Under the pieces are notes generated by a model. It was not told where the DNA came from. It saw only the letters and a program-made list of their open reading frames with translations, and searched no databases. A stretch of DNA of 64,000 nucleotides, from the NCBI GenBank assembly GCA_015056735.1, contig SVFT01000004.1:151743-215742 (forward strand). The letters run 5' to 3'. The stretch is from Lachnospiraceae bacterium. Its GTDB lineage: Bacteria > Bacillota > Clostridia > Lachnospirales > Lachnospiraceae. Shown piece by piece: positions 38,426 through 47,530 of the stretch (positions are counted from its first letter, which is position 1; every line of letters begins with the position of its first letter). The translations under genes were made by a program, and so were the position numbers.

Positions 38426-38431
38426 TAAAAT
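38426..38431 (+). promoter_or_regulatory. Extended -10 promoter element for the mre cluster
   Basis: TAAAAT at 38426-38431 is preceded by TGG (extended -10). A poor -35-like TATACA at 38403-38408 gives a 17-nt spacer. It lies in the only gap (51 nt) before mreB, with AGAAAGGAG at 38452-38460 as ribosome binding site. Confidence 0.45.
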
Positions 38432-38469
38432 GAAATCTGTTCACCATTTCAGAAAGGAGACATATTCAC

Positions 38470-39483
38470 GTGTCTTACAATTCATTCGGTATTGACCTTG
38501 GAACCAGCAATATCAAAATTTATAACAGAAATAACGACAGCATCATGGTTGAGAAGAACATGATCGCAATCGAGAACAAGAATACGTTGTTTGCATATGG
38601 CGATTCCGCATTCGAAATGTATGAAAAAGCACCCGGCAACATCCATATTTCGTACCCGCTCTGCAACGGTGTGATCGCTGATATCAAGAACATGGAAACA
38701 TTGATCCGCAACTTTGTGACTGATCAACTTGAAGGGTCCATCAAGCCCGCGGAATACTATATCGCCGTTCCGACGGATGTGACGGAAGTGGAGAAACGTG
38801 CCTTTTTTGACCTGATCAAGGATGCCAATCTCAAAGCAAAGAAGATCATGATCGTTGAAAAAGCGATCGCTGACGGTCTCGGCGTGAACATTGATGTAAA
38901 AAATTCTCAGGGTGTGCTGCTTGTTGATGTCGGTTATGATACGACCGAGATCTCCATTCTATCGCTCGGAGGTATTGTTTTAAGCCATCTGATCAATACC
39001 GGCGGAAAGAAATTCGACGAAGCGATCCGTGCGGCAGTACGTCAGGAGTATAGTCTGATCATCGGCGGGAAGACGGCAGAAAACGTTAAAATCTCGCTCA
39101 CCGAGCTTGAGAAGGAAGGAAAGGGCGCGATCGTATATGGCCGTGATCTTGCTTCCGGTCTTCCGGTTGAGCGTGAGATCCCTACCAAACTCATAGACGA
39201 TACATTAAAAGAACAGTTTAAAGTGATCATGGACAATATCAAGGTGATCCTCGAAAGAACGCCGCCGGAACTCGGTGCGGATATTTATCGCCACGGCATC
39301 TATCTGACAGGCGGTGCGTCTCAGGTCAACCATTTCGGGGAGATGATCAGCAAAGGAACCGGACTTCAGGTCAACATGGCAGAACAGCCTATTGCATCCG
39401 TTGCGATCGGTCTTTCCAAGATCATAAAAGACGACAATTATAAATCTGTCGCATATTCTATTGAGGGCATAAAGAGCAGATGA
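38470..39483 (+). CDS. mreB: Rod-shape protein MreB (actin-like)
   Basis: A 337-residue bacterial actin that organises wall synthesis along the cell side. It has the phosphate loops FGIDLGTSNIKIY and LLVDVGYDTTEISIL, the block VPTDVTEVEKRAF and the adenosine motif YLTGGASQVNHFG. The sequence is more diverged than typical MreB, but mreC and mreD follow directly. The GTG start at 38470 is supported by AGAAAGGAG 10 nt upstream. It overlaps mreC by 4 nt. Confidence 0.85.
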   Translation: MSYNSFGIDLGTSNIKIYNRNNDSIMVEKNMIAIENKNTLFAYGDSAFEMYEKAPGNIHISYPLCNGVIADIKNMETLIRNFVTDQLEGSIKPAEYYIAVPTDVTEVEKRAFFDLIKDANLKAKKIMIVEKAIADGLGVNIDVKNSQGVLLVDVGYDTTEISILSLGGIVLSHLINTGGKKFDEAIRAAVRQEYSLIIGGKTAENVKISLTELEKEGKGAIVYGRDLASGLPVEREIPTKLIDDTLKEQFKVIMDNIKVILERTPPELGADIYRHGIYLTGGASQVNHFGEMISKGTGLQVNMAEQPIASVAIGLSKIIKDDNYKSVAYSIEGIKSR

Positions 39484-40346
39484 GTCCCATCGTAAAGAAA
39501 AAAGGTGAAAAATTCACCCTACCAAGTAAATATCTGCTTTTGATCCTGACGATCCTGTGCATCATTTTGATGACAGTTACATTTCATACGGATCTGTTCG
39601 GCGGACCTTTGCAGTTTGCGGCCGGCTATGTCACCGTTCCGTTTCAAAACGGGATTGCAGCAGTTGGCGGCTGGTTATCTGAAAAAGGCGATGAACTTGC
39701 GCAGATACGGGATCTTCTGGCTGAAAACAGGAGCCTGAAACAGCAGGTTGCGGATCTGACGATCGAGAACACACAGCTTCAACAGGACAAATACGAACTG
39801 AATGACCTTCGCAAGCTTTATGAACTTGATGAAGAATACGCCAACCTGAAAAAAGTGGGCGCCCGCATCATAGGCTGGGACGGCGGCAATTGGTTTCACT
39901 CATTTACGATCAATAAAGGGGAAGCAGACGGCCTGACAGTGGATATGAACGTGATCGCAGGAAGCGGTCTTGTCGGTCGCATTGTTTCGGTAGGAGAGAA
40001 TTGGGCTAAAGTCAATTCCATTATCAACGATAATTCCAATGTGAGCGGGATGGTGCTTTCGACTGCCGATAATCTGATCGTATCCGGTGATCTTGAACTG
40101 ATGGCGGACAGCGTGATCCGTTTCAGCCAGCTCGTAGACAATGAAAACAAAGTTGTGATCGGTGATAAAGTCGTCACCTCCAACATCAGTGACAAATATT
40201 TACCCGGGATCCTGATCGGCTATATCAGTTCGCTTGAGACGGATTCCAACAACCTGACAAAATCAGGTCGGCTGACACCTGCAGTTGACTTCCGCCATCT
40301 TGAGGAAGTTCTTGTTATCAAGCAGACAAAACAGGTTACGGAATAG
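39480..40346 (+). CDS. mreC: Rod-shape protein MreC
   Basis: A 288-residue protein with a cytoplasmic basic N-terminus and one membrane segment (about residues 18-37). A coiled coil (about 75-110, with LAENRSLKQQVADLTIENTQL) and the beta-rich outer domain of MreC follow. It links MreB to PBP2 and MreD. The start overlaps the mreB stop (ATGA). Confidence 0.92.
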   Translation: MSPIVKKKGEKFTLPSKYLLLILTILCIILMTVTFHTDLFGGPLQFAAGYVTVPFQNGIAAVGGWLSEKGDELAQIRDLLAENRSLKQQVADLTIENTQLQQDKYELNDLRKLYELDEEYANLKKVGARIIGWDGGNWFHSFTINKGEADGLTVDMNVIAGSGLVGRIVSVGENWAKVNSIINDNSNVSGMVLSTADNLIVSGDLELMADSVIRFSQLVDNENKVVIGDKVVTSNISDKYLPGILIGYISSLETDSNNLTKSGRLTPAVDFRHLEEVLVIKQTKQVTE

Positions 40347-40357
40347 GATTGACTGAT

Positions 40358-40879
40358 ATGAGACGTTTCCTTACAGCGGGTATCTTGGTCCTTGTTTGCT
40401 TTCTGCTACAGACATGTGTCTTTCATGCATTGGCATTCAATGAGATCGTCCCGAATCTATTGATCATATTGACTTCCAGCTTTGGCTTTATGTGTGGGCG
40501 TAAGAACGGCCTGTTAGTCGGCTTTTCCTGCGGCCTTTTATTAGACGTTTTCTACGGATCTGTGATCGGTTTCAACGCACTCGTCTATATGTATATCGGA
40601 TATACAAATGGCAGCTTTCGTAAAGTCTTTTTCCCGGAAGACGTTAAGCTGCCGCTTTGTTTGATTGCGTTAAGCGACGTATTTTACAGTATCGTTACGT
40701 ATGCCCTTCTGTTCCTTTTACGAGGGCGTTTTCACTTCGGATACTATTTTTCCCATATCATCATTCCGGAAGTGATCTATACGATCACAGTCGCATTGGT
40801 CCTTTACCCGATCATCCTGCGTCTGAACTATCGTCTTGAAGAGAGTGAGAAAAGGAGTGCGCGGAAATTTGTTTCATGA
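40358..40879 (+). CDS. mreD: Rod-shape protein MreD
   Basis: A 173-residue integral membrane protein with five to six hydrophobic segments. It has the MreD pattern of an N-terminal helix, GFMCGRKNGLLVGFSCGLLLDVFYG and a C-terminal helix. ATG 40358 is chosen because TAGGA sits 9 nt upstream; a TTG at 40349 would touch that site. Confidence 0.88.
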   Translation: MRRFLTAGILVLVCFLLQTCVFHALAFNEIVPNLLIILTSSFGFMCGRKNGLLVGFSCGLLLDVFYGSVIGFNALVYMYIGYTNGSFRKVFFPEDVKLPLCLIALSDVFYSIVTYALLFLLRGRFHFGYYFSHIIIPEVIYTITVALVLYPIILRLNYRLEESEKRSARKFVS

Positions 40880-40880
40880 T

Positions 40881-43739
40881 ATGAAGGACCGGATCTTAAA
40901 TATGGTTTCTTCCCGCCTGTTTTTACTCTTTGTGATCTTCATCGGGCTGGGCGGAACGCTTGTTTACAGGATCTTCGATCTGCAGATCGTAAACGGCGAG
41001 AATTATATGAACAATTTCAAGCTCAAGATCCGAAAGGAGCGCTCGATCGCGTGTACGCGCGGAAATATTTACGACCGATTCGGAGAGCTTCTTGCCTACA
41101 ATGAGCTTGCATATAATGTTACGATCGAAGATGTTTATGAATCCGGCAGTGACAAAAATGAAAAGCTGAACGGGACGATCCGCAAACTGATCGATATCAT
41201 CGAGCAGAATGGGGATCATATTATCCGTGACTTTAATATTATCCTGGATAAAGACGGAAATTATCAGTTTAATGTTGAAGACAAGGCCAAACTGCGCTTT
41301 CTTGCCGATGTTTACGGATACGATTCAACGGACAAACTGACCTATTCTCAAAAGACCGCAACGCCGCAGGAAGTGATTGAGTATCTTTCCGGGCCTAAGA
41401 AATATGCGATCGGTGAATGCAAGAAACCCGGAGATAATGATACGTTTGTACCCGGGATGGGCTATACAAGAGAGCAGCTTTTAAAGATGATCACGATCCG
41501 CTACGCGATGAGCTTAAACGGCTATCAGAAATACATCGCCACAACGGTCGCATCCAACGTTAACAAAAAGACCGTGGCTGTTGTCATGGAAAATACTGAC
41601 ATTCTAGATGGCGTATCGATCGCAGAGGACACCGTCCGGCAATATGTAGACAGCGTGTACTTTGCGCATATTCTTGGCTATACAGGAAAGATCTCACAGG
41701 AAGAGCTTCTTACTCTCTCTAAAGATAACAACAAATACTCCGCGACAGATATGGTCGGCAAAGCCGGCATCGAACAGGTCATGGAGCATGAACTTCAGGG
41801 CAAAAAAGGCTCTGAAACCATGTATGTTGACAATCTGGGCAAGGTGATCGAGATCACGGAACGCAAGGAACCGGTTGCCGGAAACGATCTTTATCTGACG
41901 ATCGATAAAAACCTGCAAAAAGCCGTTTACAATATTCTTGAAAAGAAGATTGCCGGCATTCTGGTCTCTAAGCTGAGCAATATCCGGGAGTTTAACGGAA
42001 ACGGCAATTCGGCCAATATCATCATTCCGATCTATGACGTTTATAACGCGCTGATCAACAATAACATTATTGATGTCACACATTTTGAAAGAGCAAAAGA
42101 CGGGACGACGGAGCATCAGGTATACCAGAACTATCAGAATAAAAAAGCCTCCGTTTTTGCTATCCTGCGTGAAGAGATGGAGTCTAAGAAAACGCCTTAT
42201 CAGTCTCTTTCCGATGAGTACAAGGTATATGAAAGTTTTATCGTGAATATGCTTTCTTCCTCTGCCGTCGGTATTCTGCAGGATGCGGCGATCGATATAA
42301 ATGATGATACATACATCGCCTGGAAGACGGAAGAAACGATCAGCTTGGCGGAGTATTTAAATTACGCCATTTCACAGAACTGGATCGATGTTACCAAGGT
42401 CGACCTTGACAGTAAATATGCATCTTCTGATGAGATTTATGCGCGTTTGATCGATGTGATCTTTGAAAACCTGGATAATAACAGCGAGTTTTCCAAAAAA
42501 GTCTATCGATATATGATCAACAACGATGAACTGACAGGAAGACAGATCTGTATGATCCTGCTGGAACAGGGTATCGTTGAGATCTCGGAGGCGGATGAGA
42601 ATGCATTTACCGGCGGAAAGATCTCAGCTTTTCAGTTTATGCTTGAAAGGATCGAGAATCTGGATATCACACCTGCTCAACTGGCGATGGATCCTTGCTC
42701 CGGCTCCTGCGTCGTAACTGATGTTAACACCGGTGAAGTACGGGCACTTGTTACTTATCCGGGATATGATACGAACCGGCTCGCCAACTCGATCGACGCG
42801 GAATACTATAACCAGCTTCAAACAGACCTTTCCAAACCGATGTGGAATTATGCGACGCAGCAAAAGAGTGCACCCGGCTCTACATTTAAAATGGTTTCAT
42901 CTGTAGCAGGAATGGAAGATGGCGTGATCGGTGTCAATGAACACATCACCTGTGAGGGTATCTTTGAAAAGATCTCACCATTCCCGAAATGCTGGATCGC
43001 AAGCAAAGGCACGCACGGCCCTCTTGATGTGGCAGGCGCGATCCAGAATTCCTGTAACTTTTTCTTCTATGAAGTCGGCTACAGACTTGGTTCGGAAGGA
43101 ACAGGCGTTTACAATTCCGACAGGGGTCTTGATCGCATCCGGGAATATGCCTCTCTGTTCGGTCTGTCAGAAACATCCGGAATTGAGATCGTAGAATCGG
43201 AGCCTGAAATATCCGATTTCGATGCAGTCCGTTCCGCGATCGGCCAGGGTACTCATAACTATACGACCGTAGGTCTTGCACGATATGTTACTTGTGTGGC
43301 TAACAGCGGAACCTGCTTTAAGCTGAGTCTTCTTGACAAGCTGACCGATCATAACGGTAATCTCCTGGTACAATACACACCCAAGATCCGTAATCACATC
43401 GATCTGCCGGAAAGAGAATGGTATGCGATCCACAGCGGCATGCGACGCGTGGTTGAAAGCAAGGCCTATTATGAGAATATGCCGGTCGCTGTTGCCGGCA
43501 AGACCGGGACAGCACAGGAAAACAAAAACCGTCCGAACCACGCACTTTTTGTCGGATATGCTCCGTATAGCGATCCGCAGGTATCGATCGCAACACGTGT
43601 CGCTTTCGGCTATGCTTCCGATTATGCGGCTGAGATCTCGCGAGATGTACTTCGTTACTATTTTGATCCGGATGAGGAGGAATCCATCCTTTCGGGCGGT
43701 GCCATCAGGCCGGATGCAACGACAACAACAGGCGACTGA
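40881..43739 (+). CDS. mrdA: Penicillin-binding protein 2 (elongasome transpeptidase) with a large insertion
   Basis: A 952-residue class B PBP. It has one N-terminal membrane segment, a PBP dimerisation region, and a transpeptidase domain with all three motifs: SxxK in PGSTFK, SxN in SCNFFFYE, and KTGT in AGKTGTAQE. Its position after mreBCD identifies the PBP2 type. About 250 extra residues (41950-42700) interrupt the start of the catalytic domain, between LYLTIDKNLQKAVYNILEKK and VVTDVNTGEVRALVTYPGYD. The exact start is uncertain: ATG 40881 lies next to the mreD stop, while AAAGGAG at 40850-40856 would better suit a TTG at 40869. Confidence 0.92.
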   Translation: MKDRILNMVSSRLFLLFVIFIGLGGTLVYRIFDLQIVNGENYMNNFKLKIRKERSIACTRGNIYDRFGELLAYNELAYNVTIEDVYESGSDKNEKLNGTIRKLIDIIEQNGDHIIRDFNIILDKDGNYQFNVEDKAKLRFLADVYGYDSTDKLTYSQKTATPQEVIEYLSGPKKYAIGECKKPGDNDTFVPGMGYTREQLLKMITIRYAMSLNGYQKYIATTVASNVNKKTVAVVMENTDILDGVSIAEDTVRQYVDSVYFAHILGYTGKISQEELLTLSKDNNKYSATDMVGKAGIEQVMEHELQGKKGSETMYVDNLGKVIEITERKEPVAGNDLYLTIDKNLQKAVYNILEKKIAGILVSKLSNIREFNGNGNSANIIIPIYDVYNALINNNIIDVTHFERAKDGTTEHQVYQNYQNKKASVFAILREEMESKKTPYQSLSDEYKVYESFIVNMLSSSAVGILQDAAIDINDDTYIAWKTEETISLAEYLNYAISQNWIDVTKVDLDSKYASSDEIYARLIDVIFENLDNNSEFSKKVYRYMINNDELTGRQICMILLEQGIVEISEADENAFTGGKISAFQFMLERIENLDITPAQLAMDPCSGSCVVTDVNTGEVRALVTYPGYDTNRLANSIDAEYYNQLQTDLSKPMWNYATQQKSAPGSTFKMVSSVAGMEDGVIGVNEHITCEGIFEKISPFPKCWIASKGTHGPLDVAGAIQNSCNFFFYEVGYRLGSEGTGVYNSDRGLDRIREYASLFGLSETSGIEIVESEPEISDFDAVRSAIGQGTHNYTTVGLARYVTCVANSGTCFKLSLLDKLTDHNGNLLVQYTPKIRNHIDLPEREWYAIHSGMRRVVESKAYYENMPVAVAGKTGTAQENKNRPNHALFVGYAPYSDPQVSIATRVAFGYASDYAAEISRDVLRYYFDPDEEESILSGGAIRPDATTTTGD

Positions 43740-43765
43740 TACAGAGTCAAAGGACTGAGAAGCAA

Positions 43766-44440
43766 ATGAAACAGAATGTAGTGATCAAGAGCCTTCCAAA
43801 CGGCATCAGGGTCGGACTCGACCCGTCTGCATTGTTTGATACGATATGTGAAGAAGTAAAGCAGAAATTCAGTGAATGCGCTGCATTTTTCAAAGATGCC
43901 AGGGTCGCGATCTCTTTCGACGGAAGAAAGCTTACGACGGAAGAGGAGCTTAAACTTGTTAACATTATCTGTGAAGTATCGGATATCACACCGATCTGTG
44001 TGGTTGAAAAGGATTATGACGAAAACAAGATCTACGCCCGCTCACTTGAGATGACATTATCCGAACTTGATCATCAATGCGTCCTTCACGTCGGAAACAT
44101 TAAGGACGGAGCGCACAATAAGTGGGAAAAGGGTGTTGTGATTCTCGGTGATGTATTTCCGGGATGTACGGTCGAAGCAAAAGGCAGTATCATCGTGATC
44201 GGCGGACTTTACGGTGAAGCTTACGCGGGTACCGACTGGAAGGATGACCGGTTTGTCATAGCAAATGACATGTCCCCGCAGTTTCTTGCCATCGGACGGC
44301 TTCAATTCCGGCCGGAGAAAAAGAGCAAATGGCCGATCCTGAGCAAAGCGACCCCGCATATCGCTTATATCGAAAACGGCGCTGTTGTATCAAGTGAGAT
44401 CAATAAAGAGATCTGGGATCGCCTGCCTTTTCGAATTTAA
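43766..44440 (+). CDS. minC: Septum-site inhibitor MinC
   Basis: A 224-residue MinC. The N-terminal FtsZ-inhibiting domain (about 1-100) is followed by a C-terminal beta-helix (about 115-215) with GVVILGDVFPGCTVEAKGSI, VIGGLYGEAYAG and IAxDM. It blocks Z-ring assembly away from midcell, normally recruited by MinD. In related clusters minD (and minE) follow minC, but here rodA follows after 17 nt. MinC must use a MinD encoded elsewhere or act differently. Confidence 0.88.
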   Translation: MKQNVVIKSLPNGIRVGLDPSALFDTICEEVKQKFSECAAFFKDARVAISFDGRKLTTEEELKLVNIICEVSDITPICVVEKDYDENKIYARSLEMTLSELDHQCVLHVGNIKDGAHNKWEKGVVILGDVFPGCTVEAKGSIIVIGGLYGEAYAGTDWKDDRFVIANDMSPQFLAIGRLQFRPEKKSKWPILSKATPHIAYIENGAVVSSEINKEIWDRLPFRI

Positions 44441-44457
44441 AACAAATGGAGTAACAA

Positions 44458-45591
44458 ATGCTTAAGCGTTATCGTTTAAAAGACTATGATTTTAAACTGA
44501 TCATCATGCTGATCGCGATCTCTGTGCTTGGTATCCTTGCCATCGGGAGTGCGCAAAGCAGTATTCAGGACAAACAGATCCTCGGTCTGGTGGCGGGGCT
44601 GTTCCTGATGGTCATCATTTCCCTGTTTGACTATTCGCAGCTTTTGAAGTTTTATTGGATATTCTATTTCGGGAATCTGGTTCTTCTGATACTGGTTGAA
44701 TTTATGGGTAACAGAGCAGGCGGCGCTCAGCGCTGGTTTTCCTTCTTTGGTATCACTTTTCAGCCTTCCGAGCTGGCAAAAATATTATTGATTTTGTTTT
44801 ATGCACAGTTTATTATGAAACAAAAGGAAAAATTGAATTCTTTTCGGACACTTTTCAAGATGATCGGACTATATATTCCGCCATTATTTCTTGTTTATCA
44901 TCAGCCCGATCTGTCCACCAGTATTATCTTGGTCGTAATCTTCTGTGTGATGCTGTATATCGGTGGATTAAGTTTTAAAATCATTTTCGGCGTACTTGCT
45001 CTCGTAGTTCCCGGAATCATTATTTTCCTGATGTTGGTATTAAGGCCGGATCAGAACCTGATCAAAGATTATCAGCAGACCCGAATTCTGGCCTGGTTAC
45101 ACCCATCCGACTATGTTAATACGGAAGGGTACCAGCAGGCTAATTCCGTCATGGCGATCGGCTCCGGGCAGTTATGGGGAAAAGGTCTCAATAACAATAT
45201 TATCGGTTCCGTTAAAAACGGTAACTTCATCTCAGAACCGCAAACTGATTTTATATTTGCGATTGTAGGTGAGGAGATGGGCTTTATCGGTTCCTGTACT
45301 GTGATCGTATTGCTGTTTTTGATCGCATTGGAATGCCTGTCGATCGGCCGGCGTGCAAAGGATACGGCCGGTATGGTCATATGTGGCGGAATGGCTTCTA
45401 TCATCGGTTTTCAAAGCTATATGAATATTGCCGTAGCAACCAGCCTGATGCCCAATACGGGTATTCCGCTTCCTTTTGTGAGTGCCGGCCTGACGTCTCT
45501 TGTCAGTCTGTTTATCGGAATGGGATTTGTACTGAACGTTCGATTGCAAGGCAAGAATTTAAATACTAAAAAAAATGGGGGTTTTTCATGA
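44458..45591 (+). CDS. rodA: Rod-shape SEDS glycosyltransferase RodA
   Basis: A 377-residue polytopic SEDS protein with about ten membrane segments. It polymerises peptidoglycan strands in partnership with PBP2 (mrdA, same operon). Blocks include [29 protein letters not shown] (catalytic Asp region), [15 protein letters not shown] and [12 protein letters not shown]. The context with mre genes indicates RodA, not FtsW. It overlaps mgsA by 4 nt. Confidence 0.9.
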   Translation: MLKRYRLKDYDFKLIIMLIAISVLGILAIGSAQSSIQDKQILGLVAGLFLMVIISLFDYSQLLKFYWIFYFGNLVLLILVEFMGNRAGGAQRWFSFFGITFQPSELAKILLILFYAQFIMKQKEKLNSFRTLFKMIGLYIPPLFLVYHQPDLSTSIILVVIFCVMLYIGGLSFKIIFGVLALVVPGIIIFLMLVLRPDQNLIKDYQQTRILAWLHPSDYVNTEGYQQANSVMAIGSGQLWGKGLNNNIIGSVKNGNFISEPQTDFIFAIVGEEMGFIGSCTVIVLLFLIALECLSIGRRAKDTAGMVICGGMASIIGFQSYMNIAVATSLMPNTGIPLPFVSAGLTSLVSLFIGMGFVLNVRLQGKNLNTKKNGGFS

Positions 45592-45983
45592 ATATCGCAT
45601 TGATAGCACATGATACCAAAAAGATACTGATGCAGAACTTTTGTATCGCTTACCGCGGTATCTTAACAAAACATGAACTTTATGCGACCGGTACGACCGG
45701 CCGTTTGATCGAAGAAGTGACGAATCTTTCCGTTCATAAGTTTCTGGCCGGTCATCTGGGCGGTGAACAGCAGATCGGCGCGCAGATCGAGCACAACCAG
45801 ATCGACCTTGTGATTTTTCTGCGGGATCCGCTTACACCAAAGTCTCATGAACCGGATGTGGGTAACATATTCCGGTTATGCGATGTGCATAATATACCCC
45901 TTGCCACAAATCTGGCATCGGCAGAGCTTCTTGTGAAGTCACTTGACAGAGGAGACATGGAGTGGCGTGAAATGTATAAGTAA
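45588..45983 (+). CDS. mgsA: Methylglyoxal synthase
   Basis: A 131-residue enzyme converting dihydroxyacetone phosphate to methylglyoxal and phosphate, a bypass of lower glycolysis under phosphate limitation. It has [10 protein letters not shown], the phosphate-binding GTTGRLIEE and the catalytic [10 protein letters not shown] ... [15 protein letters not shown]. It is coupled to rodA by overlap, a common arrangement in Clostridia. Confidence 0.95.
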   Translation: MNIALIAHDTKKILMQNFCIAYRGILTKHELYATGTTGRLIEEVTNLSVHKFLAGHLGGEQQIGAQIEHNQIDLVIFLRDPLTPKSHEPDVGNIFRLCDVHNIPLATNLASAELLVKSLDRGDMEWREMYK

Positions 45984-46959
45984 ACACAGAAAAGGGTTCC
46001 TTATGACAGGAATCCTTTTCATGGTATTAATAACCGCAGGATGCGGCAAAAATGAATATGATCTTGCATTTGACCCGTATCACGGTACCGGTGCTGTTTC
46101 TGTATCGGATGACGGTATGGCTTTGTGCGCCCATTCGTTTGCGGAGAATCTGTGCGTAACGGACGGCGATATCAGTGCCGGCACGGATGTGGATCTGTCC
46201 CATGCTGCTGCGGGTGCATTATTTGATCTGAAAAATGCAAACGTGATCTATGCAAAAAATGTGCATGAGCGTTTATATCCCGCCAGTCTCACAAAAGTGA
46301 TGACGGCTCTCGTTGCTCTAAAATACGGTAATCCGGAAGATCTTATCACCGTTTCCGGAAATGCGGCAGGGATCACCGAGTCAGGGGCGCAGCTTTGTGG
46401 TTTAAAACAAGGTGATACGCTGACGTTAAACCAGGCGCTTCACGCGCTTTTGATGTATTCCGCAAACGATGCCGGTGTGGCGATCGCAGAACAGATTTCC
46501 GGCAGTGTGACTGATTTTGCGGAACTGATGAACAAAGAAGCTGCGGCACTCGGCGCAACAAACTGTCAGTTTAAAAATCCTCATGGCCTGCAGGATGAAG
46601 CGCATTATGTGACCGCCTACGATCTGTATCTCATTTTTAATGAGGCTATGAAATACGAACTGTTTACCGAGATCATCCGTTCGCAGGAGTATCAGACGAC
46701 TTATCACGACCGCGCCGGTAAAGAAAAGTCTTTTAATTTTCACACGACCAATCAGTATCTGGCAGGCAATTATGAACCTCCTGCAAACGTGACTGTGATC
46801 GGAGGCAAAACAGGAACTACGAATGCGGCAGGAAACTGCCTGATCCTCCTTTCAAAAGACAAGTCCGGAGCGTCCTATATCTCGGTGATCCTGCGCTGTG
46901 ATGAAAGGCAGATATTGTATGAAGAAATGACCGATTTGCTCTCCGAAATCAGTAAATAA
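45967..46959 (+). CDS. D-alanyl-D-alanine carboxypeptidase (peptidase S11), lipoprotein-like
   Basis: A low-molecular-weight PBP that trims peptidoglycan stem peptides. The S11 motifs are SLTK, SAN (YSANDAG) and KTG (GGKTGTT). The N-terminus carries a lipobox, LITAGC. Two starts are possible. GTG 45967, inside the mgsA end with GGAG close upstream, gives the basic n-region expected of a signal peptide (330 residues). ATG 46003 after AAAAGGG gives an n-region without positive charge (318 residues). I favour 45967. Confidence 0.85.
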   Translation: MKCISKHRKGFLMTGILFMVLITAGCGKNEYDLAFDPYHGTGAVSVSDDGMALCAHSFAENLCVTDGDISAGTDVDLSHAAAGALFDLKNANVIYAKNVHERLYPASLTKVMTALVALKYGNPEDLITVSGNAAGITESGAQLCGLKQGDTLTLNQALHALLMYSANDAGVAIAEQISGSVTDFAELMNKEAAALGATNCQFKNPHGLQDEAHYVTAYDLYLIFNEAMKYELFTEIIRSQEYQTTYHDRAGKEKSFNFHTTNQYLAGNYEPPANVTVIGGKTGTTNAAGNCLILLSKDKSGASYISVILRCDERQILYEEMTDLLSEISK

Positions 46960-46963
46960 AAGG

Positions 46964-46992
46964 TTGTGTTTTCATACCGCTTCTTTTATAAT
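46964..46992 (+). promoter_or_regulatory. Promoter of the small P-loop gene
   Basis: A perfect -10 TATAAT (46987-46992) lies 17 nt after a weak -35 TTGTGT (46964-46969), 34 nt before the next start codon. Confidence 0.65.
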
Positions 46993-47026
46993 ATTCTTAT
47001 CAAGTAAGATCTAGGAGGGGTTTCCA

Positions 47027-47446
47027 ATGGTGCAATTTATCGTAGGCAAAAAAGGGAAAGGCAAAACCAAACATTTGCTTGAAAAAGTAAATGAAGCTGT
47101 CAAAACAGCTACAGGAAATCTTGTATATCTTGACAAGAATGCCAAGAATATGTTTGAACTGAATAACAGGATCCGTTTGATCAATGTATCGGAGTATCTG
47201 CTCGACAATTCTGATGAGTTTGTAGGTTTTATTAGTGGCATCATCTCTCAGGACCATGATCTTGAGGGTATGTATTTGGATAACTTTTTAATTAACTCCT
47301 GCCTGGAAGGCAAAGATATCGTACCAACGATCAAAAAACTGGAAAAGATCAGTGATAAATATAATATCTCTTTCACGATCAACATCTCCATCGATCAGGC
47401 TGATTTTCCTGAAGAACTGAAGGACAAGATTATATTAGCACTTTAA
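47027..47446 (+). CDS. Small P-loop ATP-binding protein of unknown function
   Basis: A 139-residue protein with an intact Walker A, VGKKGKGKTK (residues 6-15), and a possible Walker B, LEGMYLDN (near residue 79). I recognise it as a small Clostridial protein sometimes annotated as PilT-like or ATP-binding, without known role. It has its own promoter, a GGAGGGG ribosome binding site and a strong terminator, so it is a single-gene unit. Confidence 0.65.
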   Translation: MVQFIVGKKGKGKTKHLLEKVNEAVKTATGNLVYLDKNAKNMFELNNRIRLINVSEYLLDNSDEFVGFISGIISQDHDLEGMYLDNFLINSCLEGKDIVPTIKKLEKISDKYNISFTINISIDQADFPEELKDKIILAL

Positions 47447-47472
47447 TCGTAAATCAATAAGAAGGATTAAGG

Positions 47473-47498
47473 CCTCTGCCGTTATCGGCAGAGGTTTT
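47473..47498 (+). terminator. Rho-independent terminator after the P-loop gene
   Basis: CCTCTGCCG (47473-47481), loop TTAT, CGGCAGAGG (47486-47494) then TTTT. The 9-bp stem is perfect. It lies 26 nt after the stop codon and 32 nt before the next start. Confidence 0.9.
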
Positions 47499-47530
47499 CT
47501 CGTAAAAAATCAGTAAAAGAGGCACGCGAT

